From positions 2,356,001-2,420,000 of the forward strand of contig NZ_CP159830.1 in NCBI RefSeq assembly GCF_047730085.1: 64,000 nt of DNA. The letters run 5' to 3'. The notes under the pieces are model-generated. The model was not told the DNA's origin, searched no databases, and was given only the letters and a program-made list of their open reading frames with translations. Shown piece after piece: positions 53,991 to 63,611 of the stretch (its first letter is position 1; each line of letters opens with the position of its first letter). Position numbers and translations under genes: made by a program. The stretch is from Njordibacter sp937773555. Lineage in GTDB: Bacteria > Pseudomonadota > Gammaproteobacteria > Pseudomonadales > Balneatricaceae.

Positions 53991-54098
53991 AGACCAAATC
54001 TAGTCAGTTAAAACACATATCGCACTGTAATTAGCGTTTCACCTTAGTGTCTGTACAAGCTATAATAAATTATCAAAGTGACGTGTTACAACTTCCCT

Positions 54099-55703
54099 AT
54101 GCAACAAGACTTTCAATACGATGTGCTTATTATCGGTTCAGGCGCGGCTGGGCTTAGTTTGGGTTTACGCTTAGCAACGACCAAAAAAGTAGCTGTTATC
54201 AGCAAAGATGAATTAGATGCTGGCTCCTCGGCTTGGGCGCAAGGTGGCATTGCTGCGGTGTTAGATCAACAAGACCGTATAGACAACCATATCCAGGACA
54301 CCCTTATTGCAGGCGCTCACCTTGGTGACCCAGAAGCCATACAGTTTACAGTAGAGCAAGCTAAGGCTAGTGTAGACTGGCTTATTGAACAGAAAGTGCC
54401 TTTTACCCAAGACCACGAAGACCCTACCGGCTACCACCTTACTAAAGAGGGAGGCCATAGCCACAGGCGTATTATTCACGCGTCAGACTGGACAGGCCTT
54501 GCGGTAACTACCACCCTACTCGAACGCGCCACAGAAGCCCCAAATCTACATCTATTGCACCATCAGGTGGCTGTAGACCTAATTACTAATGCAAAATTAG
54601 GCTTGCCGGGCAACCGCTGCGTAGGCGCGTATGTATTAGACCAAGAAACGGGACACGTGAACGCATTTAAGGCTCAATGTGTCATTTTAGCAACCGGTGG
54701 AGCCAGCAAGGTTTACCTCTATACCAGCAACCCAGACGGTTCATCTGGCGATGGTATTGCCATGGCTTGGCGAGCAGGTTGTAGAGTAGCAAATATGGAA
54801 TTTAACCAATTCCACCCCACCTGCCTTTATCATTCAGAAGCTAAATCGTTTTTGATCACTGAAGCCATACGTGGTGAAGGTGGCAAGCTAGTATTAGCTA
54901 ATGGCGAACCATTTATGCAGCGTTTTGATGAGCGCCTAGAGCTAGCTCCAAGAGACATAGTGGCACGCGCTATAGACCACGAAATGAAACGCCTCGGTGA
55001 TGACTGTGTGTACCTAGACATAAGCCATCGTGGCCGCGAGTTTATTCAGTCTCACTTTCCTAATATTTATCAACGCTGCATGAACCTTGGCATAGACATT
55101 GCCAAAGATCCTATTCCCGTTGTTCCTGCCGCCCATTATACCTGCGGTGGCATTATTACTAACCAAGATGGCATGACGGATATAGAAGGCCTTTATGCTG
55201 TAGGCGAAACAGCCTTCACAGGTTTGCATGGAGCTAACCGCTTGGCGAGCAATTCATTGCTAGAATGCTTTGTGTATGGCCATGCTGCAGCAAGACACAT
55301 TGAAACCCACTGGGCCCAAGCCTCACCAAACATCGCTATTCCAGCGTGGGATGAAAGCCAGGTAAAGGATTCTGATGAAGACGTTATTATTTCCCACAAC
55401 TGGGACGAATTACGCCGCTTTATGTGGGATTACGTAGGCATTGTGCGCACAGACAAACGCCTCACTCGTGCGCAGCACCGAGTAGAGCTATTGCTCAGTG
55501 AAATTAATGAGTTTTATAGTAACTATCGCGTAAGTGCAGACCTAATAGAGCTGCGAAACTTAGCTCTTGTGGCATCTATTATTATTCACAGCGCTCAGCA
55601 ACGCAAAGAAAGCCGAGGGCTGCACTACACGTTAGATTATCCTGAAACACTGCAAATAGCGCGCAACACTATTATGACACCGTCTAATTTTGATTGGCAG
55701 TAA
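54099..55703 (+). CDS. nadB: L-aspartate oxidase NadB
   Basis: NadB oxidises L-aspartate to iminoaspartate with FAD in NAD synthesis. From the ATG at 54099 there are 534 residues: YDVLIIGSGAAGLSLGLRLA (FAD-binding), DELDAGSSAWAQGGIAAVLD, NMEFNQFHPTCLYHSEAKSF, HYTCGGIITNQDG and GANRLASNSLLECFVYG. A GTG seven codons upstream is less likely. It is divergent from rpoE, as usual. Its end overlaps the ygfX end by 20 bases. Confidence 0.96.
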   Translation: MQQDFQYDVLIIGSGAAGLSLGLRLATTKKVAVISKDELDAGSSAWAQGGIAAVLDQQDRIDNHIQDTLIAGAHLGDPEAIQFTVEQAKASVDWLIEQKVPFTQDHEDPTGYHLTKEGGHSHRRIIHASDWTGLAVTTTLLERATEAPNLHLLHHQVAVDLITNAKLGLPGNRCVGAYVLDQETGHVNAFKAQCVILATGGASKVYLYTSNPDGSSGDGIAMAWRAGCRVANMEFNQFHPTCLYHSEAKSFLITEAIRGEGGKLVLANGEPFMQRFDERLELAPRDIVARAIDHEMKRLGDDCVYLDISHRGREFIQSHFPNIYQRCMNLGIDIAKDPIPVVPAAHYTCGGIITNQDGMTDIEGLYAVGETAFTGLHGANRLASNSLLECFVYGHAAARHIETHWAQASPNIAIPAWDESQVKDSDEDVIISHNWDELRRFMWDYVGIVRTDKRLTRAQHRVELLLSEINEFYSNYRVSADLIELRNLALVASIIIHSAQQRKESRGLHYTLDYPETLQIARNTIMTPSNFDWQ

Positions 55704-56127
55704 GGGATTGGCTGTGCCAACGGCCAAAGACTCTTAATTTACGCAGCATATCTGCAGGCCCACTGTCCGCCATAAGTGGCCACCAGAATATATGCCCCTG
55801 TGTGGTTTTAATGTGCAACGTAATAAAGTAGGGGTTAAAGGCTGACTTCGCCATAATAACGCCATTTACCTGGTCACCATTTTTTAAATAGCAACACACT
55901 TCGTTGGGTGTCCAGCTTATAGCGACCATACTAGTGCTAGACTTAAGCCAAGCCCAACGCCAAACCCAATGACCTAGCACCGCAGCTGCAAACACCACAT
56001 AAGCAAGACAAAACCAAGACCAACCCGTTATGCCCAAGCCACATAGGCTTAATACCGACCAAACCACAGCACATACATAACTAAGGTGTGCAGAGGCCTT
56101 AAGCTGGAATTTGGCTCGACTGAGCAT
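55684..56127 (-). CDS. ygfX: YgfX (CptA)-like membrane protein
   Basis: This 147-residue protein has two closely spaced membrane segments near the N-terminus (SYVCAVVWSVLSLCGLGITG, then FCLAYVVFAAAVLGHWVWRW) and a soluble C-terminal half with WTPNEVCCYLKNGDQVNG and SGPADMLRKLRVFGRW. This is the YgfX architecture. E. coli YgfX is described as a membrane toxin affecting cell-division proteins and pairs with SdhE in one operon. Here it overlaps sdhE by 29 bases. Confidence 0.85.
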   Translation of the reverse strand: MLSRAKFQLKASAHLSYVCAVVWSVLSLCGLGITGWSWFCLAYVVFAAAVLGHWVWRWAWLKSSTSMVAISWTPNEVCCYLKNGDQVNGVIMAKSAFNPYFITLHIKTTQGHIFWWPLMADSGPADMLRKLRVFGRWHSQSLTANQN

Positions 56128-56365
56128 AGTCTTTTATTTTTTTAACCATAGCCACCATGGTTTGGTCATCACTAACGCCATGGCCCATAAACCAAGCAAA
56201 CAAGTCTGGGTCTTGCTGACTTAGTAAGCGCACATATACTTGCTGCTCATCAGCACTAATTAATGGCAACGCATGCAGGGCAAATGGCCCTAATAAAACG
56301 TCTAATTCCAGCATGCCACGGCGACTATGCCAAACCTGTCGTTTTAATTCTGTTTCATTCAACAT
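56099..56365 (-). CDS. sdhE: FAD assembly factor SdhE
   Basis: SdhE helps attach FAD to the succinate dehydrogenase flavoprotein SdhA. The 88-residue protein has the RGxxE motif in HSRRGMLELDVLLGPFA and QDPDLFAWFMGHG, both diagnostic. The length is normal. It is followed by ygfX with a 29-base overlap and is divergent from ygfZ. Confidence 0.94.
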   Translation of the reverse strand: MLNETELKRQVWHSRRGMLELDVLLGPFALHALPLISADEQQVYVRLLSQQDPDLFAWFMGHGVSDDQTMVAMVKKIKDYAQSSQIPA

Positions 56366-56469
56366 TGAATTCCTCTGTCTTAACCCATACCCTATATACT
56401 AGGGTTTAATTTTAGCGCAAACTATCAACATATGCCTGCTAGGCATTCACATTTAGATCATTTAACACC

Positions 56470-57426
56470 ATGAAACACACTTATTTTTGCCCATTAGATC
56501 ATTTTGGTAGTCTAGGCTTAACTGGCCAAGACGCTCAAAAATTCCTGCAAGGCCAGATAACCTGCGACGTTAATGAAGTTACAAAGAGCCAAGGGCAAGC
56601 AGGAGCTTACTGCACCCCAAAAGGTAACGTTATTGCCAATTTTGACCTAGTGTCCCATAAAGACACTTTGCTGCTGCACATGCCCCTGAGTATGGTAGCT
56701 ACTATGCAACAGGCCATGGCTAAGTACATTGTTTTTTCTAAAGCTAAGCTCTACGATGCCAGCAGTGATTGGTGCCGTTTTGTAGTATGGGGTGACCACG
56801 CCGCAGCCTGCATTAAGGCGACGTTTGGTTTTGTGCCCGATACCCGTCTTGGTGCCATTCAAAACGAAGAGTGCTTAGTTTGGAGTAATAATGCCGAAAA
56901 TAATGAATTTATTGTTTATTGCCGCGCCACTGCAAAAGAAGGTGTAATAGCCAGCCTAAAACATGGGGCTAGTTTAGCCAAAATATCTGCTTGGGACGCT
57001 AGGCAAATTAATCAGGGGTTAATTTATGTGACCCCCGACATAAGCGATAGCTACGTACCTCAAATGCTTAATTTACAGGCCACTGGGGCCATTAACTTTA
57101 AAAAGGGGTGCTACACCGGCCAAGAAGTTGTGGCACGGATGCAATACCTAGGAAAACTCAAACGCCACATATTTATTGGCCAAGTGACCTCCCTTGAGGC
57201 CTTAGAAGTAGGCCAACAAATTAATGCCAGCAAACGAAAAAATGTCGGCAAAATTACCAGCATTGCGTGCACAGGCAAAAATGCTTATGCCTTTACCGCA
57301 GTGATTAATTGCACAGAGGCACAAGAAGATCAGCTGCACCTAAACGAGCAAGAGGACGCTAGCATTTCCCTTTTGCCGTTACCTTATGAAATAGATCCCC
57401 AAGTGTTCGAACGTATTAAGCTATAA
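56470..57426 (+). CDS. ygfZ: Folate-binding protein YgfZ (Fe-S repair)
   Basis: YgfZ is a tetrahydrofolate-binding protein related to glycine-cleavage T-protein. It supports some Fe-S enzymes such as MiaB. The 318-residue protein opens LDHFGSLGLTGQDAQKFLQG and contains the diagnostic KGCYTGQEVVARMQYLGKL with the conserved Cys. It faces sdhE across a 104-base divergent region, the usual arrangement. Confidence 0.94.
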   Translation: MKHTYFCPLDHFGSLGLTGQDAQKFLQGQITCDVNEVTKSQGQAGAYCTPKGNVIANFDLVSHKDTLLLHMPLSMVATMQQAMAKYIVFSKAKLYDASSDWCRFVVWGDHAAACIKATFGFVPDTRLGAIQNEECLVWSNNAENNEFIVYCRATAKEGVIASLKHGASLAKISAWDARQINQGLIYVTPDISDSYVPQMLNLQATGAINFKKGCYTGQEVVARMQYLGKLKRHIFIGQVTSLEALEVGQQINASKRKNVGKITSIACTGKNAYAFTAVINCTEAQEDQLHLNEQEDASISLLPLPYEIDPQVFERIKL

Positions 57427-57432
57427 ATAGCA

Positions 57433-57804
57433 TTAGGGCTTATTTGCGTGTTTGCGCTGTGCCAAAATGCGAGTAGCTAAGGCAATAGGCATAGCCCAAA
57501 ATAAGATTAAGGTACTTAAAACAACTCGCATAGCATCGCTGCCGTCTCTGTAGTGGGTTTTATTACCCGCCAAATAAGCTTGATAGCAGTGGTTCGGGCC
57601 ATCCAAGGGCAAGAAGGTATAATCTATAACCCATTCTAATAAACGCCAGTAATTTTTCCTCACAGAAGCTGAATGCCGCGCATTGTAGCCCACCCGTGCA
57701 GAAATGGTTGAATCTGCATAACCACCAGCCAAGGCATTACCTAACTGATCAATTGCAATGAGCACGGAATAGAGCCAACCGCGATATTCTGGTGTGTCTG
57801 CCAT
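57433..57804 (-). CDS. Uncharacterised protein with C-terminal membrane segment
   Basis: From the ATG at 57804 (AGGGCTTAAAC before it) 123 residues are encoded. The start DTPEYRGWLYSVLIAIDQLG, then NALAGGYADSTISARVGY, recalls small proteins of phage and bacterial genomes that carry a G-G-x-x-D-x-T-I/L-S-x-R motif, whose function is unknown. A single hydrophobic segment near the C-terminus (VVLSTLILFWAMPIALATRI) ends in a basic tail. It overlaps no other gene and sits between ung and the ygfZ end. Confidence 0.75.
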   Translation of the reverse strand: MADTPEYRGWLYSVLIAIDQLGNALAGGYADSTISARVGYNARHSASVRKNYWRLLEWVIDYTFLPLDGPNHCYQAYLAGNKTHYRDGSDAMRVVLSTLILFWAMPIALATRILAQRKHANKP

Positions 57805-57845
57805 GTTTAAGCCCTGTATTTTCACTACTATTAGCTTAGCAGATT

Positions 57846-58595
57846 TTACAATAATTGGATTTGGTTAGCCTCTGCTAGCAGAGGTGTGCGCTGCCAGTTA
57901 ATAACATGGCCACCCTGGCGCACTATATAGTCATTAGCTTTAGAAAAATGGCCACATCCAAAAAAACCTCTATACGCTGATAAAGGCGACGGGTGAACCG
58001 CCTCAAGCACGTAGTGTTTGTTTGCATCGATCAGCGCAGCCTTTGCTAGCGCAGGCTTACCCCATAGCATAAAAACTAGCCCCGAACGTTGTTCGCTGAG
58101 CGCTTTGATCACTTCATTAGTGAGGCTTTCCCAACCTTTACCTTGGTGAGCACCTGCTTGGCTTTGCTCTACAGTGAGCACCGTATTTAACAGCAATACG
58201 CCCTGCTTTGCCCACTGGGACAAATCACCATGGGCAGCCGGCTGTATAGCTAAGTCTGTGCTTAGTTCTTTAAGAATATTACGCAATGAGGGCGGCGTTT
58301 TAGTGCCTTTGTTAACGGAAAAACTTAGGCCATGGGCCTGGGGCTCCCCTTGGTCGAACCCATGGTATGGATCTTGACCCAAAATAACCACTTTAACCTC
58401 GTTAAAAGGGGTTAATTTAAACGCATTAAACCAATCTTTTTGAAGTGGTAGCAGAATAACCTGCTGATCGAGTTTACCTTGAAGGAATATGGCTAAATTT
58501 TCAACTTGTGGGCATCTGAAACAAGGCTGCAACACCTTGCGCCAGCCTTCATCAAGCTGGTTTAGGTGTGCATTTTGCCAAATGGGATGGGCCAT
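57846..58595 (-). CDS. ung: Uracil-DNA glycosylase
   Basis: Ung excises uracil from DNA. The 249-residue family 1 enzyme shows VVILGQDPYHGFDQGEPQAH (catalytic Asp), LLLNTVLTVEQSQAGAH, FMLWGKPA and HPSPLSAYRGFFGCGHFSKA (catalytic His and DNA-intercalating loop). It is on the same strand as lysS, 15 bases downstream of it. Confidence 0.96.
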   Translation of the reverse strand: MAHPIWQNAHLNQLDEGWRKVLQPCFRCPQVENLAIFLQGKLDQQVILLPLQKDWFNAFKLTPFNEVKVVILGQDPYHGFDQGEPQAHGLSFSVNKGTKTPPSLRNILKELSTDLAIQPAAHGDLSQWAKQGVLLLNTVLTVEQSQAGAHQGKGWESLTNEVIKALSEQRSGLVFMLWGKPALAKAALIDANKHYVLEAVHPSPLSAYRGFFGCGHFSKANDYIVRQGGHVINWQRTPLLAEANQIQLL

Positions 58596-58610
58596 TATTA
58601 TATAGCGGTG

Positions 58611-60107
58611 CTATTTAGTTTCAGGGCGCATGTGTGGGAACAACAACACGTCTCGAATAGAAGCAGCGTCGGTAAACAACATCACCAAGCGATCAATACC
58701 AATACCTTCACCAGCGGTAGGCGGCATGCCGTACTCTAGAGCTGCGATGTAGTCTGCATCATAATGCATGGCTTCGTCATCACCAGCGTCTTTCTCAGCC
58801 ACCTGGGCTAAGAAACGTTCGGCTTGGTCTTCAGCATCGTTAAGCTCTGAGAAACCATTAGCAATTTCACGGCCACCAACAAAGAATTCAAAACGGTCTG
58901 TGACAAATGGATCTAGGTCATTACGGCGCGCCAAAGGAGACACTTCTGCTGGGTATTGAGTAATAAAAGTGGGCTGGTCTAAGCGATCTTCTACCGTTTT
59001 TTCGAAGATTTCAATTTGCACCTTGCCCAAACCATAGTAGGGCTTAAGTGGAATGCCAAGGCCTTCAGCAATAGCGCGCGCACCGGCCTCATCAGCCAAC
59101 TGCTGGGCTGTAATGCTGGGGTTATAATGCAAGATAGAATCAAATACAGATATACGGGTAAATGGCTGAGCAAAGTCATACTCACTTCCTTGGTAAGTTA
59201 CTTTGCTATTGCCCAATACAGACTCTGCAATGTGGCGCAACATGCCTTCTGTTAAGTCCATTAGGTCGCGGAAGTCGGCATAAGACCAGTAGAACTCTAA
59301 CATGGTAAATTCTGGATTATGGCGAGTAGACAAACCTTCGTTACGGAAGTTACGGTTAATTTCAAACACTCGCTCAAAACCACCTACCACCAAACGCTTT
59401 AGGTAAAGTTCTGGAGCAACACGCAAGTACATGTCACGGTCTAAGGCATTGTGATGGGTAATAAAGGGGCGCGCAGATGCACCACCAGGGATCACCTGCA
59501 TCATGGGGGTTTCTACTTCCATGAACTCACGGGCAATTAAGTACTGCCTAATCGCTTCTACAACACGGGTACGAATAATAAACGTTTTACGAGACTCTTC
59601 GTTAACAATGAGGTCTACATAACGCTGGCGATAGCGCATCTCTTGGTCTGCAAGGCCATGGTGCTTGTCAGGTAACGGGCGCAACGCTTTAGTTAACAAC
59701 TGTGGATCCGTCATGTCCACAAACAAATCGCCTTTACCCGATTTCTGTAACACACCCACCACACCTACAATGTCACCTAGGTCCCAGGTTTTAATTTCGG
59801 CCAATTGCTCTGGTGCTAAACCTTTACGATTAACATAAAGCTGAATACGACCAGACACATCCTGAATCTCCATAAACGCACCGCGATTACGGATAATACG
59901 ACCTGCCACTTTCACCGGAAGGGCCAAGATTTCTAACTCTGGTTTATCTTTTTCGCCATGGGTATCTTGAAGATCTTGGGCGTAGCTGTCTCGGCGAAAA
60001 TCATTAGGAAACGCGTTTCCTGCTTCTCTGCGCTTGGCCAATTTGGCACGACGCTCGGCAATAAGCTTGTTGTCGTCTTGGATTAAACTGTCGTTTGTAT
60101 CATTCAT
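58611..60107 (-). CDS. lysS: Lysyl-tRNA synthetase, class II
   Basis: LysS charges tRNA-Lys. The 498-residue protein has an N-terminal OB-fold anticodon domain (VAGRIIRNRGAFMEIQDVSG) and class II motifs: REFMEVETPMMQVIPGGASA, FRNEGLSTRHNPEFTMLEFY and GEGIGIDRLVMLFTDAASIR. It follows prfB, the standard pair in gammaproteobacteria. Confidence 0.97.
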   Translation of the reverse strand: MNDTNDSLIQDDNKLIAERRAKLAKRREAGNAFPNDFRRDSYAQDLQDTHGEKDKPELEILALPVKVAGRIIRNRGAFMEIQDVSGRIQLYVNRKGLAPEQLAEIKTWDLGDIVGVVGVLQKSGKGDLFVDMTDPQLLTKALRPLPDKHHGLADQEMRYRQRYVDLIVNEESRKTFIIRTRVVEAIRQYLIAREFMEVETPMMQVIPGGASARPFITHHNALDRDMYLRVAPELYLKRLVVGGFERVFEINRNFRNEGLSTRHNPEFTMLEFYWSYADFRDLMDLTEGMLRHIAESVLGNSKVTYQGSEYDFAQPFTRISVFDSILHYNPSITAQQLADEAGARAIAEGLGIPLKPYYGLGKVQIEIFEKTVEDRLDQPTFITQYPAEVSPLARRNDLDPFVTDRFEFFVGGREIANGFSELNDAEDQAERFLAQVAEKDAGDDEAMHYDADYIAALEYGMPPTAGEGIGIDRLVMLFTDAASIRDVLLFPHMRPETK

Positions 60108-60168
60108 AGGTGTGGGTTCTACAATTGGGTAATGTTTTTTTACTGAGTCGTTAAGTTTAAGTTAGTGC

Positions 60169-61267
60169 TTACAAACCCGCTTTTAAGCTGGCTACAATAA
60201 ATTGATCTAAGTCTCCATCTAACACCTTATCACAACCACCAGTTTGCACGTTGGTGCGCAGGTCTTTAATGCGCTGATCATCTAAAACATAGGAGCGTAT
60301 TTGGCTACCCCAACCAATGTCAGATTTAGTGTCTTCTAGGGCTTGAGAGGCTTCCTGGCGCTTATGTATTTCTTGCTCATACAATTTAGCACGCAACTGT
60401 TTCATAGCCGAATCACGGTTTTGATGTTGCGAACGCTGGTTTTGGCACTGCACCACAATACCAGATGGCCCATGGGTTAAGCGCACTGCAGAATCTGTTT
60501 TGTTAACGTGTTGACCACCAGCACCACTAGCACGGTAGGTGTCTACTCGCACGTCGGATGGGTTAATTTCTATATCAATATCATCGTCAATTTCTGGCGA
60601 CACAAATACCGAAGCAAAGGAGGTATGGCGGCGGCTGCTGGAATCAAACGGCGACTTACGCACCAAACGATGCACGCCTGTTTCTGTGCGTAACCAACCA
60701 AATGCATAGTCACCTTCAAACCGAATAGTGGCACTTTTTATACCAGCTACGTCACCGTCACTGACTTCCATCAGCTCTACTTTAAAGCCTTTTTGCTCAC
60801 CCCAGCGCAGGTACATGCGTAAAATAATACTGGCCCAGTCTTGTGCTTCTGTGCCACCAGACCCTGATTGAATGTCTAGGAAGGCCGCGTTGGGATCCAT
60901 TTCCCCAGAGAACATGCGCCTAAACTCAAGCTTTTCTAAACTATCCGTTAGGGCATCAAGTTCTGGCTGCACTTCGTTTAGGGTGTCTTCGTCGTTTTCT
61001 TCTACGGCAAGGTCTAGTAATTCACGGGCATCTATCAAACCACTGTCCATGGTGTCTATGGTGTTGACTACGCCTTCAAGCAAACTGCGTTCTTTACCTA
61101 AGGCTTGCGCTCGCTCTGCGTCGTTCCATACGTCCGGCTGCTCTAGTTCTCGCTCTACTTCAACTAAGCGTTCTTGTTTGCCAACATAGTCAAAGGTACC
61201 CCCTAAGCACATGGGTGCGCTCAGCTAGGTCTTTCATGGACAGGATGTAAGGATTGATTTCAAACAT
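60169..61267 (-). CDS. prfB: Peptide chain release factor RF2 with programmed +1 frameshift
   Basis: RF2 ends translation at UGA and UAA. The gene begins at the ATG at 61267: 25 codons end in CTT followed by TGA at 61190-61192. An AGGGGG Shine-Dalgarno-like stretch just upstream of the CTT and a C after the TGA complete the classic frameshift site. Skipping one base at 61192 joins it to the long frame ending at 60169, for 365 residues in total, equal to E. coli RF2. The long frame carries the SPF stop-codon tripeptide (RKSPFDSSSRRHTSF) and the catalytic GGQ (GAGGQHVNKTDSAVRLTH). lysS follows. Confidence 0.96.
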
Positions 61268-61478
61268 TAAAGTTACCGAAAAGCGGTGGCACAAGTGAGT
61301 GCAAAATAATCACAGCATTATACCCGATAGTGGCCATTTTTGGCACCGTTTCCCTGTGCCTTTATAAGCTGCTCTGAGAGGGCATTTTTCACCAACATAT
61401 TAGATGACCATTAAAGTCATTTGTTTTTATCTTAAGATCACCTAATATGACCTAAGTTTCCATTATTTAGGTGTGTTT

Positions 61479-62174
61479 ATGTCTGCTCGTCTCAATTCTT
61501 TAGGCCAAGAAATTGGCTGTATGTTGCCTACTTGGAACACCTGCCCAGAGCCAGCCAAAAAAATCATGGTAGGGGCCTATTGCCGCCTAGAACCGCTTGA
61601 TGCAACATGCCATGGCGAAGATTTATGGCAGGCCTATAGTGCAGACACGCAAGACCGCATTTGGACTTACCTACCCTATGGCCCCTTCACCACACAAGCC
61701 GAACTTAAACAGTGGTTAACTGGCCATAGTGAAACCCAAGACCCTCTATTTTACGCCATAGTGAGCGCCTCTAATGGCAAAGCGGTGGGTATAGCAACCT
61801 ATTTGCGTATTCAGCCAGCAGCAGGGGTTATTGAGGTGGGCCACATTAACTACTCCCCCGCCCTGCAGGCCACCACAGCAGCAACAGAAGCCATGTACTT
61901 AATGATGAAAAACGCCTTTAACTTAGGCTACCGCCGCTATGAATGGAAGTGTGATAATTTAAACTCAGGCTCTAAAAAAGCCGCCCAACGCCTTGGTTTT
62001 AGCTTTGACGGCCTGTTTAAACAAGCAGCAGTGTACAAAGGCCGCAATAGAGATACCGCGTGGTTCTCTGTCCTTGATACGCATTGGCCTGCCATACAGG
62101 CAGAGTATGAGCGTTGGTTGGCCACAGAAAACTTTTCTGCTGATGGCATGCAGCTAAGCAAATTAAGTATATAA
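61479..62174 (+). CDS. GNAT family N-acetyltransferase (RimJ/RimL-like)
   Basis: The roughly 231-residue protein resembles RimJ/RimL-type acetyltransferases: YCRLEPLDATCHGEDLWQAY, YLPYGPFTTQAELKQWL, EVGHINYSPALQATTAATEA and YRRYEWKCDNLNSGSKKAAQ followed by RLGFSFDGLFKQAAVYKGRN. The RDTAWFSVLDTHWP end is typical. The substrate is unknown. The ATG at 61479 is preferred over a GTG two codons earlier. It precedes the kinase gene by 51 bases on the same strand. Confidence 0.88.
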   Translation: MSARLNSLGQEIGCMLPTWNTCPEPAKKIMVGAYCRLEPLDATCHGEDLWQAYSADTQDRIWTYLPYGPFTTQAELKQWLTGHSETQDPLFYAIVSASNGKAVGIATYLRIQPAAGVIEVGHINYSPALQATTAATEAMYLMMKNAFNLGYRRYEWKCDNLNSGSKKAAQRLGFSFDGLFKQAAVYKGRNRDTAWFSVLDTHWPAIQAEYERWLATENFSADGMQLSKLSI

Positions 62175-62225
62175 GGGGCACAACTTCTGTATTCCATCCC
62201 TATTTAACTAATGTACAATAGCACT

Positions 62226-63083
62226 ATGAAAATTCCAAAACGAATACTTCCACTTGTTGAAAACGGCTTAGTAGATGAAGTGATCCGAGCTTTAATGAGT
62301 GGCAAAGAAGCCGATGTTTTTGTGGTGCGCTGTGGGTCAGAAATCCGTTGTGCAAAAATTTATAAAGCACCTGAAAAACGTGCATTTAAACAGGCTGTAA
62401 CCTACCAAGAAGGGCGAAAAGTTCGCAACAGCCGCAGAACCCGGGCGATGGGCAAAGGCTCAAAATTTGGCCGCGAACAACAAGAAGAAGTGTGGCAATC
62501 TGCTGAGGTAACTGCACTTTACAAGCTGGCCGACATTGGGGTTCGTGTACCCAAACCCTACGGTTGTTTTGATGGCGTGTTGTTAATGGAGCTGATCACC
62601 TATGGCGATGGCGATGTTGCCCCTCGTTTAAACGATGTGTCTATGACCCAAGAACAAGCATTAACAGACCATGAAACCCTTATGCACGATGTTATGCGCA
62701 TGCTGTGCGCAGGGTTAGTGCATGGAGACCTTTCACCATTTAATGTGCTGGTAGACGACCATGGCCCAGTGATTATAGACCTGCCACAAGCGGTGGATGC
62801 CGCCGCGAATAATAATGCACAAAGCATGCACCAGCGCGATGTAGAAAACATTACTAACTACTATGCCCAATATGCACCCCAACTAAGCCACACCCGCTAT
62901 GGCCCAGAAATGTGGGCCTTGTTTGAAGCAGGCGAACTGCAACCAGACACGCAGCTCACTGGGTACTTTGAAGAAGACACTGCGTCTGCAGATGTGGATA
63001 CTGTGCTAGAAGAAATTAAACAGGCGTTTCTTGAAGAGCAAAGCAGGCTGGAGCGCATTAAAGACGCCGAATCTGCAGGTTAG
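62226..63083 (+). CDS. RIO1-family serine protein kinase
   Basis: From the ATG at 62226 there are 285 residues. Motifs: LMSGKEADVFVVRCG (ATP loop), RCAKIYK (invariant Lys), ITYGDGDVAPRL, GLVHGDLSPFNVLVDDHG (catalytic Asp and metal Asn) and VIIDLPQAVD, the RIO-type replacement of DFG. Bacterial members, including pseudomonad proteins beginning MKTPKRI, have been predicted as PA4780-like kinases; targets are unknown. It converges on the small gene at 63132. Confidence 0.85.
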   Translation: MKIPKRILPLVENGLVDEVIRALMSGKEADVFVVRCGSEIRCAKIYKAPEKRAFKQAVTYQEGRKVRNSRRTRAMGKGSKFGREQQEEVWQSAEVTALYKLADIGVRVPKPYGCFDGVLLMELITYGDGDVAPRLNDVSMTQEQALTDHETLMHDVMRMLCAGLVHGDLSPFNVLVDDHGPVIIDLPQAVDAAANNNAQSMHQRDVENITNYYAQYAPQLSHTRYGPEMWALFEAGELQPDTQLTGYFEEDTASADVDTVLEEIKQAFLEEQSRLERIKDAESAG

Positions 63084-63131
63084 AGTTAACCTAGAGTATG
63101 CGTATACTATTAAGGCATGTAAAAACATACC

Positions 63132-63506
63132 TTAAAGTAGGTCGCTTTTGGCCCAAGAGTTAGGATTAAAGCCTCTAGCTTTGCACTCATCCTGGGGTTT
63201 ATGAACGACAATAGCTCTTTCAGAAAACAATCTAAATTGGCCTTTGATAACCCCGAATACTTCCCAAGTAATTAGTCCAGTATTACAGTTAAATAGTTGA
63301 TCAACAACATAGCCTTTTTTAAACAGGCCTTCTTTGGTTTGATACATGACCGAAAAATCTATTGGTGTTCCACTCCATCCTTGAAAGGGATACTCGTATC
63401 CACCTTGTGTATTATCTACATTTTTTACATCCATAAACAGCCCAAGCACTAGTGCTAAAATTGCAAGCGTACCTATTACTGAGAATGTTGATTTATATAA
63501 CGCCAT
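63132..63506 (-). CDS. Uncharacterised protein with N-terminal membrane anchor
   Basis: The 124-residue protein has one N-terminal hydrophobic segment (VIGTLAILALVLGLFM) and a mostly beta-rich remainder (GYEYPFQGWSGTPIDFSVMY, FNCNTGLITWEVFGVIKGQF) with two cysteines. I do not recognise the family. The remainder would face the periplasm. It ends at a hairpin between it and the kinase gene. Confidence 0.65.
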   Translation of the reverse strand: MALYKSTFSVIGTLAILALVLGLFMDVKNVDNTQGGYEYPFQGWSGTPIDFSVMYQTKEGLFKKGYVVDQLFNCNTGLITWEVFGVIKGQFRLFSERAIVVHKPQDECKARGFNPNSWAKSDLL

Positions 63507-63611
63507 ATAACCCCTTAATCATATTTTTTTAATACTATCGCGTATTAACATAAACTAAAACTGAACCGTGGGATGTTTAGCCGCTACTTAGTGCACTACT
63601 CACTAAAATAG

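Noticed and set aside
54043..54066. Possible nadB promoter (TTTCAC, 18-base spacer, TATAAT)
   Set aside because: The -10 box is good but the -35 is weak and nothing else supports it; too uncertain to list.
55684..55703. 20-base overlap of the nadB and ygfX 3' ends, considered as an assembly error
   Set aside because: Both proteins end at family-typical lengths; short convergent overlaps are common.
61190..61192. Apparent premature stop at the start of prfB
   Set aside because: It is the expected programmed frameshift signal, not a mutation, because the AGGGGG, CTT-TGA-C context is complete.
63110..63135. Hairpin TTAAGGCATGT / ACATACCTTAA between the kinase and the small membrane-protein gene
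   Set aside because: One mismatch and no T-run on either strand, and it overlaps the stop codon region of the small gene; not called as a terminator.
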